DNA of 64,000 nt from Enhygromyxa salina. GTDB taxonomy: Bacteria > Myxococcota_A > Polyangia > Nannocystales > Nannocystaceae. The position numbers and the translations under genes are program-made. Location of the stretch: positions 62,001 through 126,000 of the forward strand of contig NZ_JMCC02000002.1 in NCBI RefSeq assembly GCF_000737335.2. Direction: 5' to 3'. The notes below the pieces were generated by a model that saw nothing but the letters and a program-made list of their open reading frames with translations, was not told the DNA's origin and ran no database searches. Below, one piece after another: positions 9,206-18,739 of the stretch (position 1 is its first letter; each line of letters starts with the position of its first letter).

Positions 9206-9886
9206 ATGAGTGTTTCATTCGAAGCAAGGTTTTCGACCACTCGCCTCGGACTGGCTGACATCATCACGCAACTCGATGAGGTCATCTCCGAATGTAGGAT
9301 GACCTTCACTGGTTCGATAATTCAGCTCTATCCCCACAACGGCTGGCCGACGGTCGAGGGCTTCGATTTTTCCTTCGTCAACTCTCTGGCTGATGCCACG
9401 CTGGCTGCGACTGACTGGTGGGGCATCGGGATCGAATGCGTATCACAAGTCCTGATCGAAGGACTTGGACGCACCGACGCAGCCGAGGTCTATTTCAACG
9501 TGTTCACTGGGCCAGATGGCCAGTGGACGATCAGCTATAACGAATTGTTCAGGGCGTTCAACCTCCGATTGCAGCTTGCTGAAGCAGCGCAAAACTTGAC
9601 ATCGATGCAACTTCGCCTGTGTGAAGCCGGCGGGTTCGGCATCTCGATCTACGATGAGGAGAACCACAGCCGCGCCCCTGTGCCGACGCTTCGCAACGCC
9701 GAGGTCGCGGTCAAGCGAATCGCAAACGATCCAAAACGAGGTTACCTGTCTGTGGTTGTATCTTCCAAGTTGATGAGCTACGAACGAGCTTGCAGCCTCG
9801 CCGGCCCTCGTGCCGAAGAAGTAAAGCTCTCGATCGCAGGCTACGTGCTGTTCCCCTTTTTCGCGCCAACCGTCGGTCGCGGCTAG
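9206..9886 (+). CDS. Candidate immunity protein 1
   Basis: A 226-residue, soluble, acidic protein with no signal peptide and no family I recognise. It begins four bases after the effector stop and has a good ribosome-binding site (TGAGGATCT), so it is almost certainly co-expressed with the effector. In type VI loci the first small gene after a PAAR-type toxin usually encodes its immunity protein. Residues ~85-130 include TDWWGIGIECVSQVL; the C-terminus ends in a hydrophobic GYVLFPFFAP stretch. Cytosolic location would fit a toxin acting on nucleic acid. Confidence 0.6.
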   Translation: MSVSFEARFSTTRLGLADIITQLDEVISECRMTFTGSIIQLYPHNGWPTVEGFDFSFVNSLADATLAATDWWGIGIECVSQVLIEGLGRTDAAEVYFNVFTGPDGQWTISYNELFRAFNLRLQLAEAAQNLTSMQLRLCEAGGFGISIYDEENHSRAPVPTLRNAEVAVKRIANDPKRGYLSVVVSSKLMSYERACSLAGPRAEEVKLSIAGYVLFPFFAPTVGRG

Positions 9887-9922
9887 TCCGCCTGCACAGT
9901 GAGCAACTGTTTTGGAAAAGCG

Positions 9923-10693
<771 letters not shown>

Positions 10694-10810
10694 TCCCGGG
10701 CCCCATCTCGGTGCATGAGATCGATGAGTCCGATCAGCGGAATTCTCGCTTCGTGTTCGTTGATGACTGCGGGCAACATATTGCTGAAGTGCCCAGCCCG
10801 CAAGGTCCCG

Positions 10811-12073
10811 CTAGCGCGCGCTCGCCCGCACCTCGACCGCACGAGTCGGTCGAGTCGTCAACACCGACGTCAACCCAGGAGCCGGCCCAAGCACCTCAAA
10901 CCGCAGCTCCCGAGCCCAGCAAGCAAGCGCAAGCGACATCTCAATCAACGCAAACCGCATCCCAATACAAAGATGCGGCCCCGCCCCAAACGGAAACCAC
11001 GCAAACCGCACCCGCTCACGCTCCCCCAACCAGCGCTCCGGCCGGAACTCGAGCGCATCGTCCCCCCACCAGCGAACCGAGCGCTGAATCACCCACGCCG
11101 AGGCGATCACATTCGTGCCCGCCTCAACCCGATATCCTCCGATCTCGGTCGGCTCGGTCGCCTCGCGGGCGACGCCCCAGATCGGCGGTATCAGCCGCAG
11201 CGACTCGTGCACCACCGCCTCCAAGAACGGCAGGTTGGCGAGATCGTCAACGGTTGGCGGGCGCTCGCCAAGCACGGCGTCGAGCTCGTTGGCGAGGCGC
11301 TCGCCGACGTCGCGGTGGCGCATGAGCAGGTCGAGGGCCATTGTGAGGCCCATGGCGGTGGTCTCTTGGGCGGCGAGGATCAAGGTGGTGATGTCTTCGC
11401 GCAGCTGCTGGTCACCCAGTTGACCTTGGCTGTCCCAGCCGCGGACCAGCTCCGAGAGCAGGTCGTCGCGGGGGTGGGCGCGGGCCTCGGTGGCGAGATT
11501 GGCGATGATGCGATCAAAGTCCGCGAGCAGTCGGAGCTGGCGTTTGCGGCGAGGGGTCGTGACCCGGCGGTAGGGCTGGCCGTCGAACAGCAGGGTGAGC
11601 AGCATGAATTCGCGGGATGAGAAGTCGTCCCAGAACACCTCGAAGCCGCGGCGAAGCTGCTCGCGGGCGGGGCCGAGCGGGGCGGCGGTCAAGACGTCGA
11701 TGAGCACGTCGAACATGAAGTCGAGCATCTGGGCGTGCAGATCGAAGCGAGGACCGGTGGCCCAGCGCTGGGCGTAGGCCCGGGCCTGGGCAACGATGAC
11801 GCTGGAGTAGCGAGACACGCCGCCCTTGCGCAGGGCCGGCGCGAGGAGCCGCCGACGAGCGGCCCACGGCTGGCCCGACAAGGTCACGATGCTGTCCCCG
11901 ATCACGCACGACATGCCGCGGGTCAGTCCCGGCTTGCGATAGCTCGAGGCCCGCCGGACCAAGAGCTCGTGGACGAGGGCCGGATCGAACAACAGGTAGC
12001 CGGACGTGCCGAGCATCTGCATCTGGACGATGTCGCCGTGCTGCTCGGCCCAGCGGGTGGACGCGCGGCGCAA
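10811..12073 (-). CDS. Cytochrome P450, N-terminus short
   Basis: A 420-residue P450 with all core signatures: I-helix LAAQETTA (residues 233-240), K-helix ESLR (290-293), the PERW region (345-348) and the heme loop FPFGAGPHLCIG with the thiolate Cys at 369. It is a heme monooxygenase, probably acting on a lipid or polyketide-like substrate. The frame opens immediately after a TGA, and the first possible start is TTG at 12073. Homologues normally have 30-45 more residues (membrane/proline-rich leader and first strand) before AEQHGDIVQM. The leader is therefore missing or frameshifted. Redox partners are not nearby. It lies tail-to-tail with the immunity genes and head-to-head with a decayed biosynthetic region. 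Confidence 0.85.
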   Translation of the reverse strand: MRRASTRWAEQHGDIVQMQMLGTSGYLLFDPALVHELLVRRASSYRKPGLTRGMSCVIGDSIVTLSGQPWAARRRLLAPALRKGGVSRYSSVIVAQARAYAQRWATGPRFDLHAQMLDFMFDVLIDVLTAAPLGPAREQLRRGFEVFWDDFSSREFMLLTLLFDGQPYRRVTTPRRKRQLRLLADFDRIIANLATEARAHPRDDLLSELVRGWDSQGQLGDQQLREDITTLILAAQETTAMGLTMALDLLMRHRDVGERLANELDAVLGERPPTVDDLANLPFLEAVVHESLRLIPPIWGVAREATEPTEIGGYRVEAGTNVIASAWVIQRSVRWWGDDALEFRPERWLGERERVRFAWFPFGAGPHLCIGMRFALIEMSLALACWARELRFEVLGPAPGLTSVLTTRPTRAVEVRASAR

Positions 12074-12223
12074 TCACGATGCGAACGGGCGCCGTCAAAT
12101 GACGTCATCGCCGCTCCAACACGATGAACCAGGCGATCGACGAGCGCGTGGGCGTGGTGACGATCACCCACGCGTGGCGCCAGCTCGCGGCGAGGGTCCG
12201 CATCCGGGCGCGGTGATCCACGA

Positions 12224-12600
12224 GACGTCTGGCCCCAGCTAGTCGCGGCGCTGCGCCAGCGCTGCACCGACACCCTCGACTGCGGCGCCTTCTATGCGCA
12301 GTGCGTCCGAACCGGCGAGCACGAACTTGGGCCAAGCTTTCAGACCATCACCACGATCCACCAACGCGACAGCGAGGCCCTCGCCGAGCCGCGTTCGCGC
12401 CCGCCGATGCCGATGACGACCTCGACCCAACCCTTGCCCACGCGATCGCCCTGTCCGAGGTCCACGGGCAGATCCTAATGCCGGCGATCCCCGACTACGC
12501 GTCGCGCTCGGCCCGCTCGAGCAAACCTTCTTGGGTCAGGGGATCGATCGGGTGATTGATTACGCCGCCGCGTCGACCCGCGCCCGCTGGGCACATGCCA
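12224..12600 (+). pseudogene. Remnant of a PKS dehydratase domain (C-terminal half)
   Basis: Read across three frames, the DNA gives CGAFYAQCVRTGEHELGPSF with QTITTIH (from 12224), then LDPTLAHAIALSEVHGQILM, then LEQTFLGQGIDRVIDYAAAS. This order (FY....G..LGPSFQ, the HPALLD-like strand, a late 'G.DRV' strand) is that of the second hot-dog of PKS dehydratases. At least two frameshifts and the lack of a start show it is decayed. Confidence 0.55.
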
Positions 12601-12604
12601 CCGC

Positions 12605-12862
12605 GTCGGCGCGGACCCGCGCCGCTACGCCCTGTTGGGGATCGGCGAGCCCACGCCGCTGCGTGGGGCCTTCGCCAGCTTCGAGATGAAGATCGTGCTG
12701 TCCGAGCTGCTCAACCACGCGTCGTTGCGCGTCGAGCCTGGCTATCAGCCCGCGGTCGCCCGCCGGGCCATCACCTTGTGCGCCAAGGGGGGCGTGCCCG
12801 TGCAGCTCGTCGCCCCCGTCGCTGCCCCCGATCGTCCGCTCGCTCCAGAGGCCACACCATGA
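12605..12862 (+). pseudogene. C-terminal remnant of a second cytochrome P450, heme cysteine lost
   Basis: The frame reads ADPRRYALLGIGEPTPLRGA then FASFEMKIVLSELL and RRAITLCAKGGVPVQL to the stop at 12862. This is the stretch of a P450 from the heme loop to the end, but the cysteine is gone: GEPTPLRGAFA replaces the usual G.R.C.G..FA and is one residue short. Nothing of the P450 survives upstream. Its stop overlaps the methyltransferase start (ATGA), so the two were once translationally coupled. Confidence 0.6.
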
Positions 12863-13674
12863 CCACGCTGCTGCCCCGCCTGCACCTGTTCGAGTTTCAC
12901 GATCAAGCCTGGTGCCCCGCGCCGCTGCGCGAAGCCCTGACCGACTGCGTCAACGCGGCGTGGAGCTTCACGGGGTTCTGGCGCAACGCGGTCCCCCACA
13001 TCGAGGACCTGCTCGATCGCACTGGCGAGCGGACGATCCTGGATCTGTGCTCGGGCTCGGGTGGCCCGGTCCCGCGGATCGTCCACGCCGTCGCGCAGCA
13101 GATGCCCGAGCTGCGCGCCGAGCTCAGCGATCGCTTTCCCAAGCCCGGCAGCCTCGACGCGCTGGGCCCCGAGCTGCGGGCCCGCGTCCGCTACCGCGAG
13201 CAGCCCGTCGACGCGCTCGCGGTGCCGGCCGAGCTCGCGGGTCTGCGGACCGTGTTTGGTGCCTTTCACCACTTTCGTCCGGCCCAGGCGGTTGCGATGT
13301 TGCGCAGCGCCAGCGGCAGCGCGCGCGCGCTCGCGGTGTTCGAGTTTCAGCGCCGGGCGATGTTGCGGAGCCTGGTCCCGCCGATGGGCTTGGTCGGCCT
13401 CTCGCCGCTCCTTGCTCACTGGACCGCGCCGCGTCGCTGGTGGCGCCCGGTGTTGACCGCGATTCCAGTGATCCCCGCGATGTGGGCGTGGGACAGCTTT
13501 GCGACGATCATGCGGACCTACACCCCCGCCGAGCTCGTCGAGCTCGCCGAGCAAGCGCGCGCGCCTGGCTACCGCTGGGAGGTTCGCGAGGCCCGATCCG
13601 ATGGACCCGAGCGCATCACCTGCCTCGCCGGGTTTCCAGATCCCCGCGGCGGCGTGGAGCTGATCGAGTACTGA
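12859..13674 (+). CDS. Class I SAM-dependent methyltransferase
   Basis: A 271-residue protein with a glycine-rich SAM-binding motif TILDLCSGSGGPV (residues ~59-71), followed by a Rossmann-like alternation and VFGAFHHF at the position of motif IV. The C-terminal half has a hydrophobic helical stretch (LTAIPVIPAMWAWDSFATI). Substrate unknown. ATG 12859 overlaps the stop of the P450 remnant. The next gene, a shortened thioesterase, begins 2 nt after its stop, so it belongs to the same decayed cluster. The reading frame itself is complete and may still work. Confidence 0.75.
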   Translation: MTTLLPRLHLFEFHDQAWCPAPLREALTDCVNAAWSFTGFWRNAVPHIEDLLDRTGERTILDLCSGSGGPVPRIVHAVAQQMPELRAELSDRFPKPGSLDALGPELRARVRYREQPVDALAVPAELAGLRTVFGAFHHFRPAQAVAMLRSASGSARALAVFEFQRRAMLRSLVPPMGLVGLSPLLAHWTAPRRWWRPVLTAIPVIPAMWAWDSFATIMRTYTPAELVELAEQARAPGYRWEVREARSDGPERITCLAGFPDPRGGVELIEY

Positions 13675-13676
13675 GC

Positions 13677-14177
13677 ATGAACACGTCATCCTGGCTACCG
13701 GATCCTGGCTTCGAGGGCTTGGCGACCCGCTCGCGGCTGATCTGCTGCGCCCACGCGGGCGGGGGCCCAGCCGCGTTCGCCGACTGGGCCACGGCCCTGC
13801 CGCGATCCGTGAGTCTGTGCCCCCTGCGTCGACCCGGCTGTGACCCGCCACAACAGGCGCCACAACAGCCGCCACAACGGGCCGACGTCCACATCCTCGC
13901 CCACCAGGCCGTCGAAGCGCTGTGCACCCTGGCCACGCGACCGTCGATCTTGTTTGGTCACAGTCTGGGCGCCGTGATCGCCTTCGAGATCGCACGACTG
14001 CTCGACGCGCGTGGCCTGCCGCCGCGCTTGCTGATCGACGCGGCCAAGCTCGACGGGTGGCAGGAGCTGACGTGCGCGGGCGTACAGCGCATGGAATTTG
14101 ATGGGGGCCACTTCTTTCCGTTCGAGCGCGCGTCGGGGTTTCTCGCGTGGCTGGGGCAGCGGTTGCAGCGAGCTTGA
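13677..14177 (+). pseudogene. Type II thioesterase with an internal deletion
   Basis: A 166-residue alpha/beta hydrolase of the RifR/GrsT type; intact relatives have about 240 residues. Present are CCAHAGGGPAAFADWA (substrate entry), FGHSLGAVIAFE with the nucleophile Ser, and FDGGHFFPF with the catalytic His. Missing is the segment between LPPRLLIDAAKL and WQELTCAGVQ, about 70 residues holding the lid helices and the region of the catalytic Asp. The frame is retained, so a product could be made, but activity is doubtful. Family function: removing stalled acyl groups from carrier proteins. It is 2 nt after the methyltransferase. Confidence 0.65.
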
Positions 14178-14182
14178 CTCGA

Positions 14183-15256
14183 TCATGGGGCTGTCTCAAC
14201 GCCAGTCTTCAGGTCACGCCGGGCGAACCGGATCATCGCAAGAAAGAACGCGAGCGCCAGCGGCCCGATGATCAACCCAATGCCACCGAACATCAGCAAT
14301 CCACCAACGAGCGCGAAGAAGATCGCCACTCCGTTGAGGTGCATGCCGTCGCGGATCAGCCATGGGTGGACCAGATTGTCGATCAGCCCGATCGCCACCA
14401 GCGACCAGATCGCCAGGAAGATCGGCTGCCACACCGAGCCCGACAAGATCAGCAAGCCGACCATGGGGAAGGTCACCAGCGCGGTGCCAACCGACGGGAT
14501 GAACGCCGTGAAGAACGTGAGCACGCCGAAAAACATTGGGTTGGGCACCGACGCGATCGCAAACCCGAGCATGGCCACGAGACCCTGGAGCAGCGCGGTC
14601 ACGAAGCTCGAACGGAGCGCGAAGCCAGACACCCGCCGCGACTCGGTCAGCAACTCACCGGTCTCGGGCAGCGGCGAGATTTGCTCGAGCCACCTCACCA
14701 GCCGCTTTCCGTGCAGCAGCAGCGTGTGCAGGGCGATCAGCGTCAGGACCAGATCGAAGGTGAGGCTGCTGGCCTGCGAGAGCACCGAGCCGAGCACGTT
14801 GGCGGCGACCTTCCCGCTCGCCATCGCATGATCCCCAAGGTCGGCTCCCTGCGGTATCAGCACGAACACCTCGCGGATCGGCTGCTCCATCCAGTCGGGC
14901 AGCCGCGCGAACAACCCATCGGCGAGCCCCGACACGCCACCTTGCTCGAGGGTCGCGCGCAGAAACATGTAGGCATCGATCGCCTCGCCCGCGATCACCA
15001 CGCCGATGATCGTGAGCGGGATCATCAGCATGATGACGACCAAGAGCGTGGTGATCGTTGTCGCGAGCTTGCGTCGGTCACCGAGCTTGCGCGCCAGCCA
15101 TTCGTTGGCGGGCGACAGCGCGGCGGCCAGGACCGCAGCCAGAAACAAGGGCTTCCAGATCGGCCAGATCACAGCCGCGAGCAGGAGCGCCGAGGCACCC
15201 AGGAACAACCCGAAGGTGACGCGCGCGGCTCGAGTGCGCGGGATCGTGGAGGACAT
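14183..15256 (-). CDS. AI-2E family (PerM/YdiK-like) membrane transporter
   Basis: A 357-residue polytopic protein with the AI-2E family layout: paired N-terminal helices (GLFLGASALLLAAVIWPIW), a hydrophilic central segment (~100-170), and a C-terminal block including FFTAFIPSVGTALVTFP, LIDNLVHPWLIRDG and FFALVGGLLMFGGIGLIIGP. The PSVG and 'DN.V.P' motifs are diagnostic. Family members export small molecules or ions (AI-2 in E. coli; Na+/H+ exchange in others), so the substrate is open. It converges with the thioesterase remnant, only 5 nt apart, and has no evident operon partner. Confidence 0.88.
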   Translation of the reverse strand: MSSTIPRTRAARVTFGLFLGASALLLAAVIWPIWKPLFLAAVLAAALSPANEWLARKLGDRRKLATTITTLLVVIMLMIPLTIIGVVIAGEAIDAYMFLRATLEQGGVSGLADGLFARLPDWMEQPIREVFVLIPQGADLGDHAMASGKVAANVLGSVLSQASSLTFDLVLTLIALHTLLLHGKRLVRWLEQISPLPETGELLTESRRVSGFALRSSFVTALLQGLVAMLGFAIASVPNPMFFGVLTFFTAFIPSVGTALVTFPMVGLLILSGSVWQPIFLAIWSLVAIGLIDNLVHPWLIRDGMHLNGVAIFFALVGGLLMFGGIGLIIGPLALAFFLAMIRFARRDLKTGVETAP

Positions 15257-15314
15257 GCGCGCAGGCTAGCGCTCGCGGGTGCGGAGGCCCGCCGCATCGC
15301 CTGCGCCGGACTGC

Positions 15315-15341
15315 CGAGTTGCCCGAGTTGCCCGAGTTGCC
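15315..15341. repeat. Three perfect copies of a 9-bp unit
   Basis: CGAGTTGCC occurs three times head-to-tail in the spacer between the transporter and a small membrane protein gene. No function evident. Confidence 0.8.
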
Positions 15342-15402
15342 TGGAACTCCCTGCCACGCACCAAGCTGACCGGGCTCGGCGCCGAGCCAGCAGCTCATGG
15401 AC

Positions 15403-15651
15403 TCAGCCGAGCTCTCGGCGGCGACGACGAAGCACCAGCTCGACGATTGCGCTGAATCCCAGGCTCAGCACCCCTGCCACCGCGCCAGCGGTCAGCGGTG
15501 ACAGGTCCAGGTACGCCACGACGACGACAAGGGCCACATTCCAAAGTACCACGAGCTCATGGATGCCGGCGTCTCGCCTCTGCAAGGGAAACAGCCTCGA
15601 GCGACCTGACTCGGCCGGGGACAGGTCCTGGGACTCTCGACCGGCTGTCAC
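15403..15651 (-). CDS. Small membrane protein, two predicted helices
   Basis: An 82-residue protein starting at GTG 15651, which overlaps the TGA of the upstream frame (GTGA), a sign of translational coupling. Two hydrophobic segments are separated by a short turn (LVVLWNVALVVVVAYLDL and LTAGAVAGVLSLGFSAIVEL), and an Arg-rich end (LRRRRREL) predicts a cytoplasmic C-terminus. No family recognised. Its coupling partner is a damaged gene, so it may be part of the same decaying unit. Confidence 0.5.
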   Translation of the reverse strand: MTAGRESQDLSPAESGRSRLFPLQRRDAGIHELVVLWNVALVVVVAYLDLSPLTAGAVAGVLSLGFSAIVELVLRRRRRELG

Positions 15652-16185
15652 TCGCAATACCCCTCGAGTAGATCCGTCCCGACGGCCGTTGCGACGGCAC
15701 CCGCGACACCGCACACGGGACAACCTACGGCTGTCCCACAGCACGCCGCGACGTTCGCCGCCACCAACCCCACATATATGTATTTGCCGGCACGCAGGAC
15801 ACCCTTGCCGAAGTCGCTGCACTTGAAGGCCTGAGACTCACCGGCGAACGCGTCCAGCAGTTCGTGACCAGCTTCGTCTGAGAGTTCAACCAGGGCCGCT
15901 CGAGCCAGCGCGTCGGCTCCCGGGGGCCGATGATGACCAGTTTGAGAGGCCGGTGGCATCGTCGTAGCTCGCGTGTACGAGGGCCTCGCCTTCTACATAT
16001 ATGTATGCGTTCGCACGATCTGCGTCGTCGGCAACCAGGAAGACTTCGGCCATTTGACCGTTCGGCAGCGTGTATGTCACCGATGCCCACCGTGTGCGGT
16101 GGCCAGCCTGTGTGACGTACTCGTCGACGACCGCTTGCGGTGGCGGCCGGTAGGTTGGTGAAGCGGAGAGCACGTGTGAAAACAC
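15648..16185 (-). pseudogene. Frameshifted gene of unknown function
   Basis: One frame runs from GTG 16185 (TYRPPPQAVVDEYVTQAGHR, then MAEVFLVADDADRANAYIYV) to about 15925. The sense continues in a second frame (ADALARAALVELSDEAGHEL, then a Gly/Ala/Cys-rich hydrophobic end) to the stop at 15648. The switch lies in the GGCCCCCGGGAG tract near 15915-15925, a likely single-base indel. No family recognised. The C-terminal part resembles a membrane-active or bacteriocin-like glycine-rich helix pair, but that is only an impression. Upstream, the frame runs in phase into the stop of the lipoprotein gene at 16210. Confidence 0.45.
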
Positions 16186-16209
16186 TGCGTGGGTGAACTT
16201 GGAGAAAAG

Positions 16210-16434
16210 CTACTGAAAGTTGGGGTCGCGGCAACGCGCAGGGTCTTCGCCCTTGCGTCTCTCAGGTCCGCAAGTTTTCCCGTTCAAACACCAACTCATC
16301 CACCACGTCGATGATGAGTCGGAGCCAGTGTCGGAGGTGGACGCGACGACGGTGGTGTCGTCGGCACAGGCGATCGTCAGCGAAGCGAGCAGGGTGGCCG
16401 TCGCCACCCGTGAGCCAAGGTAGTGGGTATGCAT
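16210..16434 (-). CDS. Short predicted lipoprotein, possibly truncated
   Basis: A 74-residue product with signal MHTHYLGSRVATATLLASL and a cysteine (TIAC) followed by a Ser/Thr/Asp linker and CLNGKTCGPERRKGEDPARC. It ends at a TAG, but the same frame stays open beyond that stop into the next coding segment (16185 and below). The two could be one gene broken by a nonsense mutation. Function unknown. Confidence 0.5.
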   Translation of the reverse strand: MHTHYLGSRVATATLLASLTIACADDTTVVASTSDTGSDSSSTWWMSWCLNGKTCGPERRKGEDPARCRDPNFQ

Positions 16435-16550
16435 TCCGGGATTTGAGCCGATTTCAGATCCCGGCGTACGACGAAAATCGACCGGCCGCCCCACGCCTGG
16501 GTCAGACGGGGGCGGCGCGCGTCAGCGCTTCGTCGTTCAGACCTCGGCGG

Positions 16551-17573
<1,023 letters not shown>

Positions 17574-17838
17574 GCTCGAGTGCTCCGCAGCGGCCATCGA
17601 GTCGAGGCCGGGGCCGCCAGTATGCGTCGAACCACCTCGCCAACGCACGAAAGTCGCGGATCGAGAGTTGCCAACTGTCCGCCACTTGCGCCCCACCTGC
17701 GGGCGTGAGGGGCATGTTTGCGCAGTGGCGATCGAATTCGAGCGGCTGCGCGAGCGCGGGCGCACAGCAGTTCGAGCAGACCGCGAGCGCCGCGTGGAAA
17801 CGGCAGGAGCGGCTCCAGATGTGCCCGGCGGCGTGAGT

Positions 17839-18738
17839 TCAAACTGGTGACCGCTCGCGTGGATCCTCATCTCGAGCACGCTCGAACAACGCGTGGCCCC
17901 GAGCTTCCCAGGCAGCGCGCAGGACCGAGTGGACTTCGAACCGTGCCAGCTGTTTGTCCAGCCAGGAAGTAGACGCCCCCGCCCGTCCCGCGCATAGCCA
18001 CAGCGCGCGATGGGAGAGCCAGTCATTTGAGCACATCGCCAGCTCTCGTAGCTCGGACAGAGGGAGCTCGTCTGCGAGCAAATATGCAAGCGTCGGTGTT
18101 GTGGCAGGGTGCGTCTGGATCGTCTCGGCGAGGTGCGTGCGGAGCAGCGGCAGCATCGGCCGTGGCGCACTCGGCCATACCCCCATGAGCTTGACCTGCG
18201 CCCATGCTTGACCCGCCCAGGCGGTGCCGATGATCGCGGGCAGCTGATCCTCGAGGGCAGCGCGGAAGGAGGCGTCGTGCCGGGCGAGCCTGGCGAGGTG
18301 TTCGGCCGCGTGCGGCATCCACCGAACCCCCTTCACCCAACGGGTCTGATCGAGCAGCTCGGGGTGGCGCTTGAGCCGGGTCACGACGAAGCTGACGTCT
18401 CGCACGCTCGCCGCCCATGGTGCGTCCAGTATCTCGTCGCATATCTTCAGGAAGGCGTTGGCTTGGTCAGGGGCCAGCTCAGCCTCTCCGTACACCTCAC
18501 CCGACGCCACCTCCAAGCGCGCGTTCGTGAAGACCTGCATCGCCGAAGCGCCCACGCGGGTCTTTGTCGACGAGAGCCGCAGGCCAAGCCCACTCAGTGC
18601 TTCCTCGAGCACCTGCAAGCCTTTGCGAACGGTTTCGAGGTCGCGGCCATGGATCGCGTAGTCATCCACCCATCGCGCTCGCGCCCACTCGAGACCGGGG
18701 ACGCGCAGCGCTCGGCCGCCGCCGCTGCTTCCCCGCGA
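17839..18738 (-). pseudogene. 5'-truncated reverse transcriptase with helical C-terminal extension
   Basis: The frame reads RARWVDDYAIHGRDLETV, then LGLRLSSTKTRV, matching the catalytic YxDD block and the following thumb-proximal block of bacterial reverse transcriptases. The DD pair is intact, but everything before it (fingers and first palm motifs) is absent because the frame runs into the sulfotransferase gene. After residue ~60 comes a ~210-residue, mostly helical region (LKICDEILDAPWAASVRD, LLRTHLAETIQTHP). Such extensions occur in Abi/DRT-type defence reverse transcriptases rather than in retrons. It is therefore a remnant of a defence-type enzyme cut at the PKS cluster edge. It is not closely similar to the retron enzyme at 57102. 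Confidence 0.6.
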
Positions 18739-18739
18739 C

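Noticed and set aside
15770..16010. Two copies of an ACATATATGTAT palindrome as possible operator sites
   Set aside because: Both lie inside coding frames and encode Tyr-Ile-Tyr-Val in the same broken gene; more likely codon coincidence.
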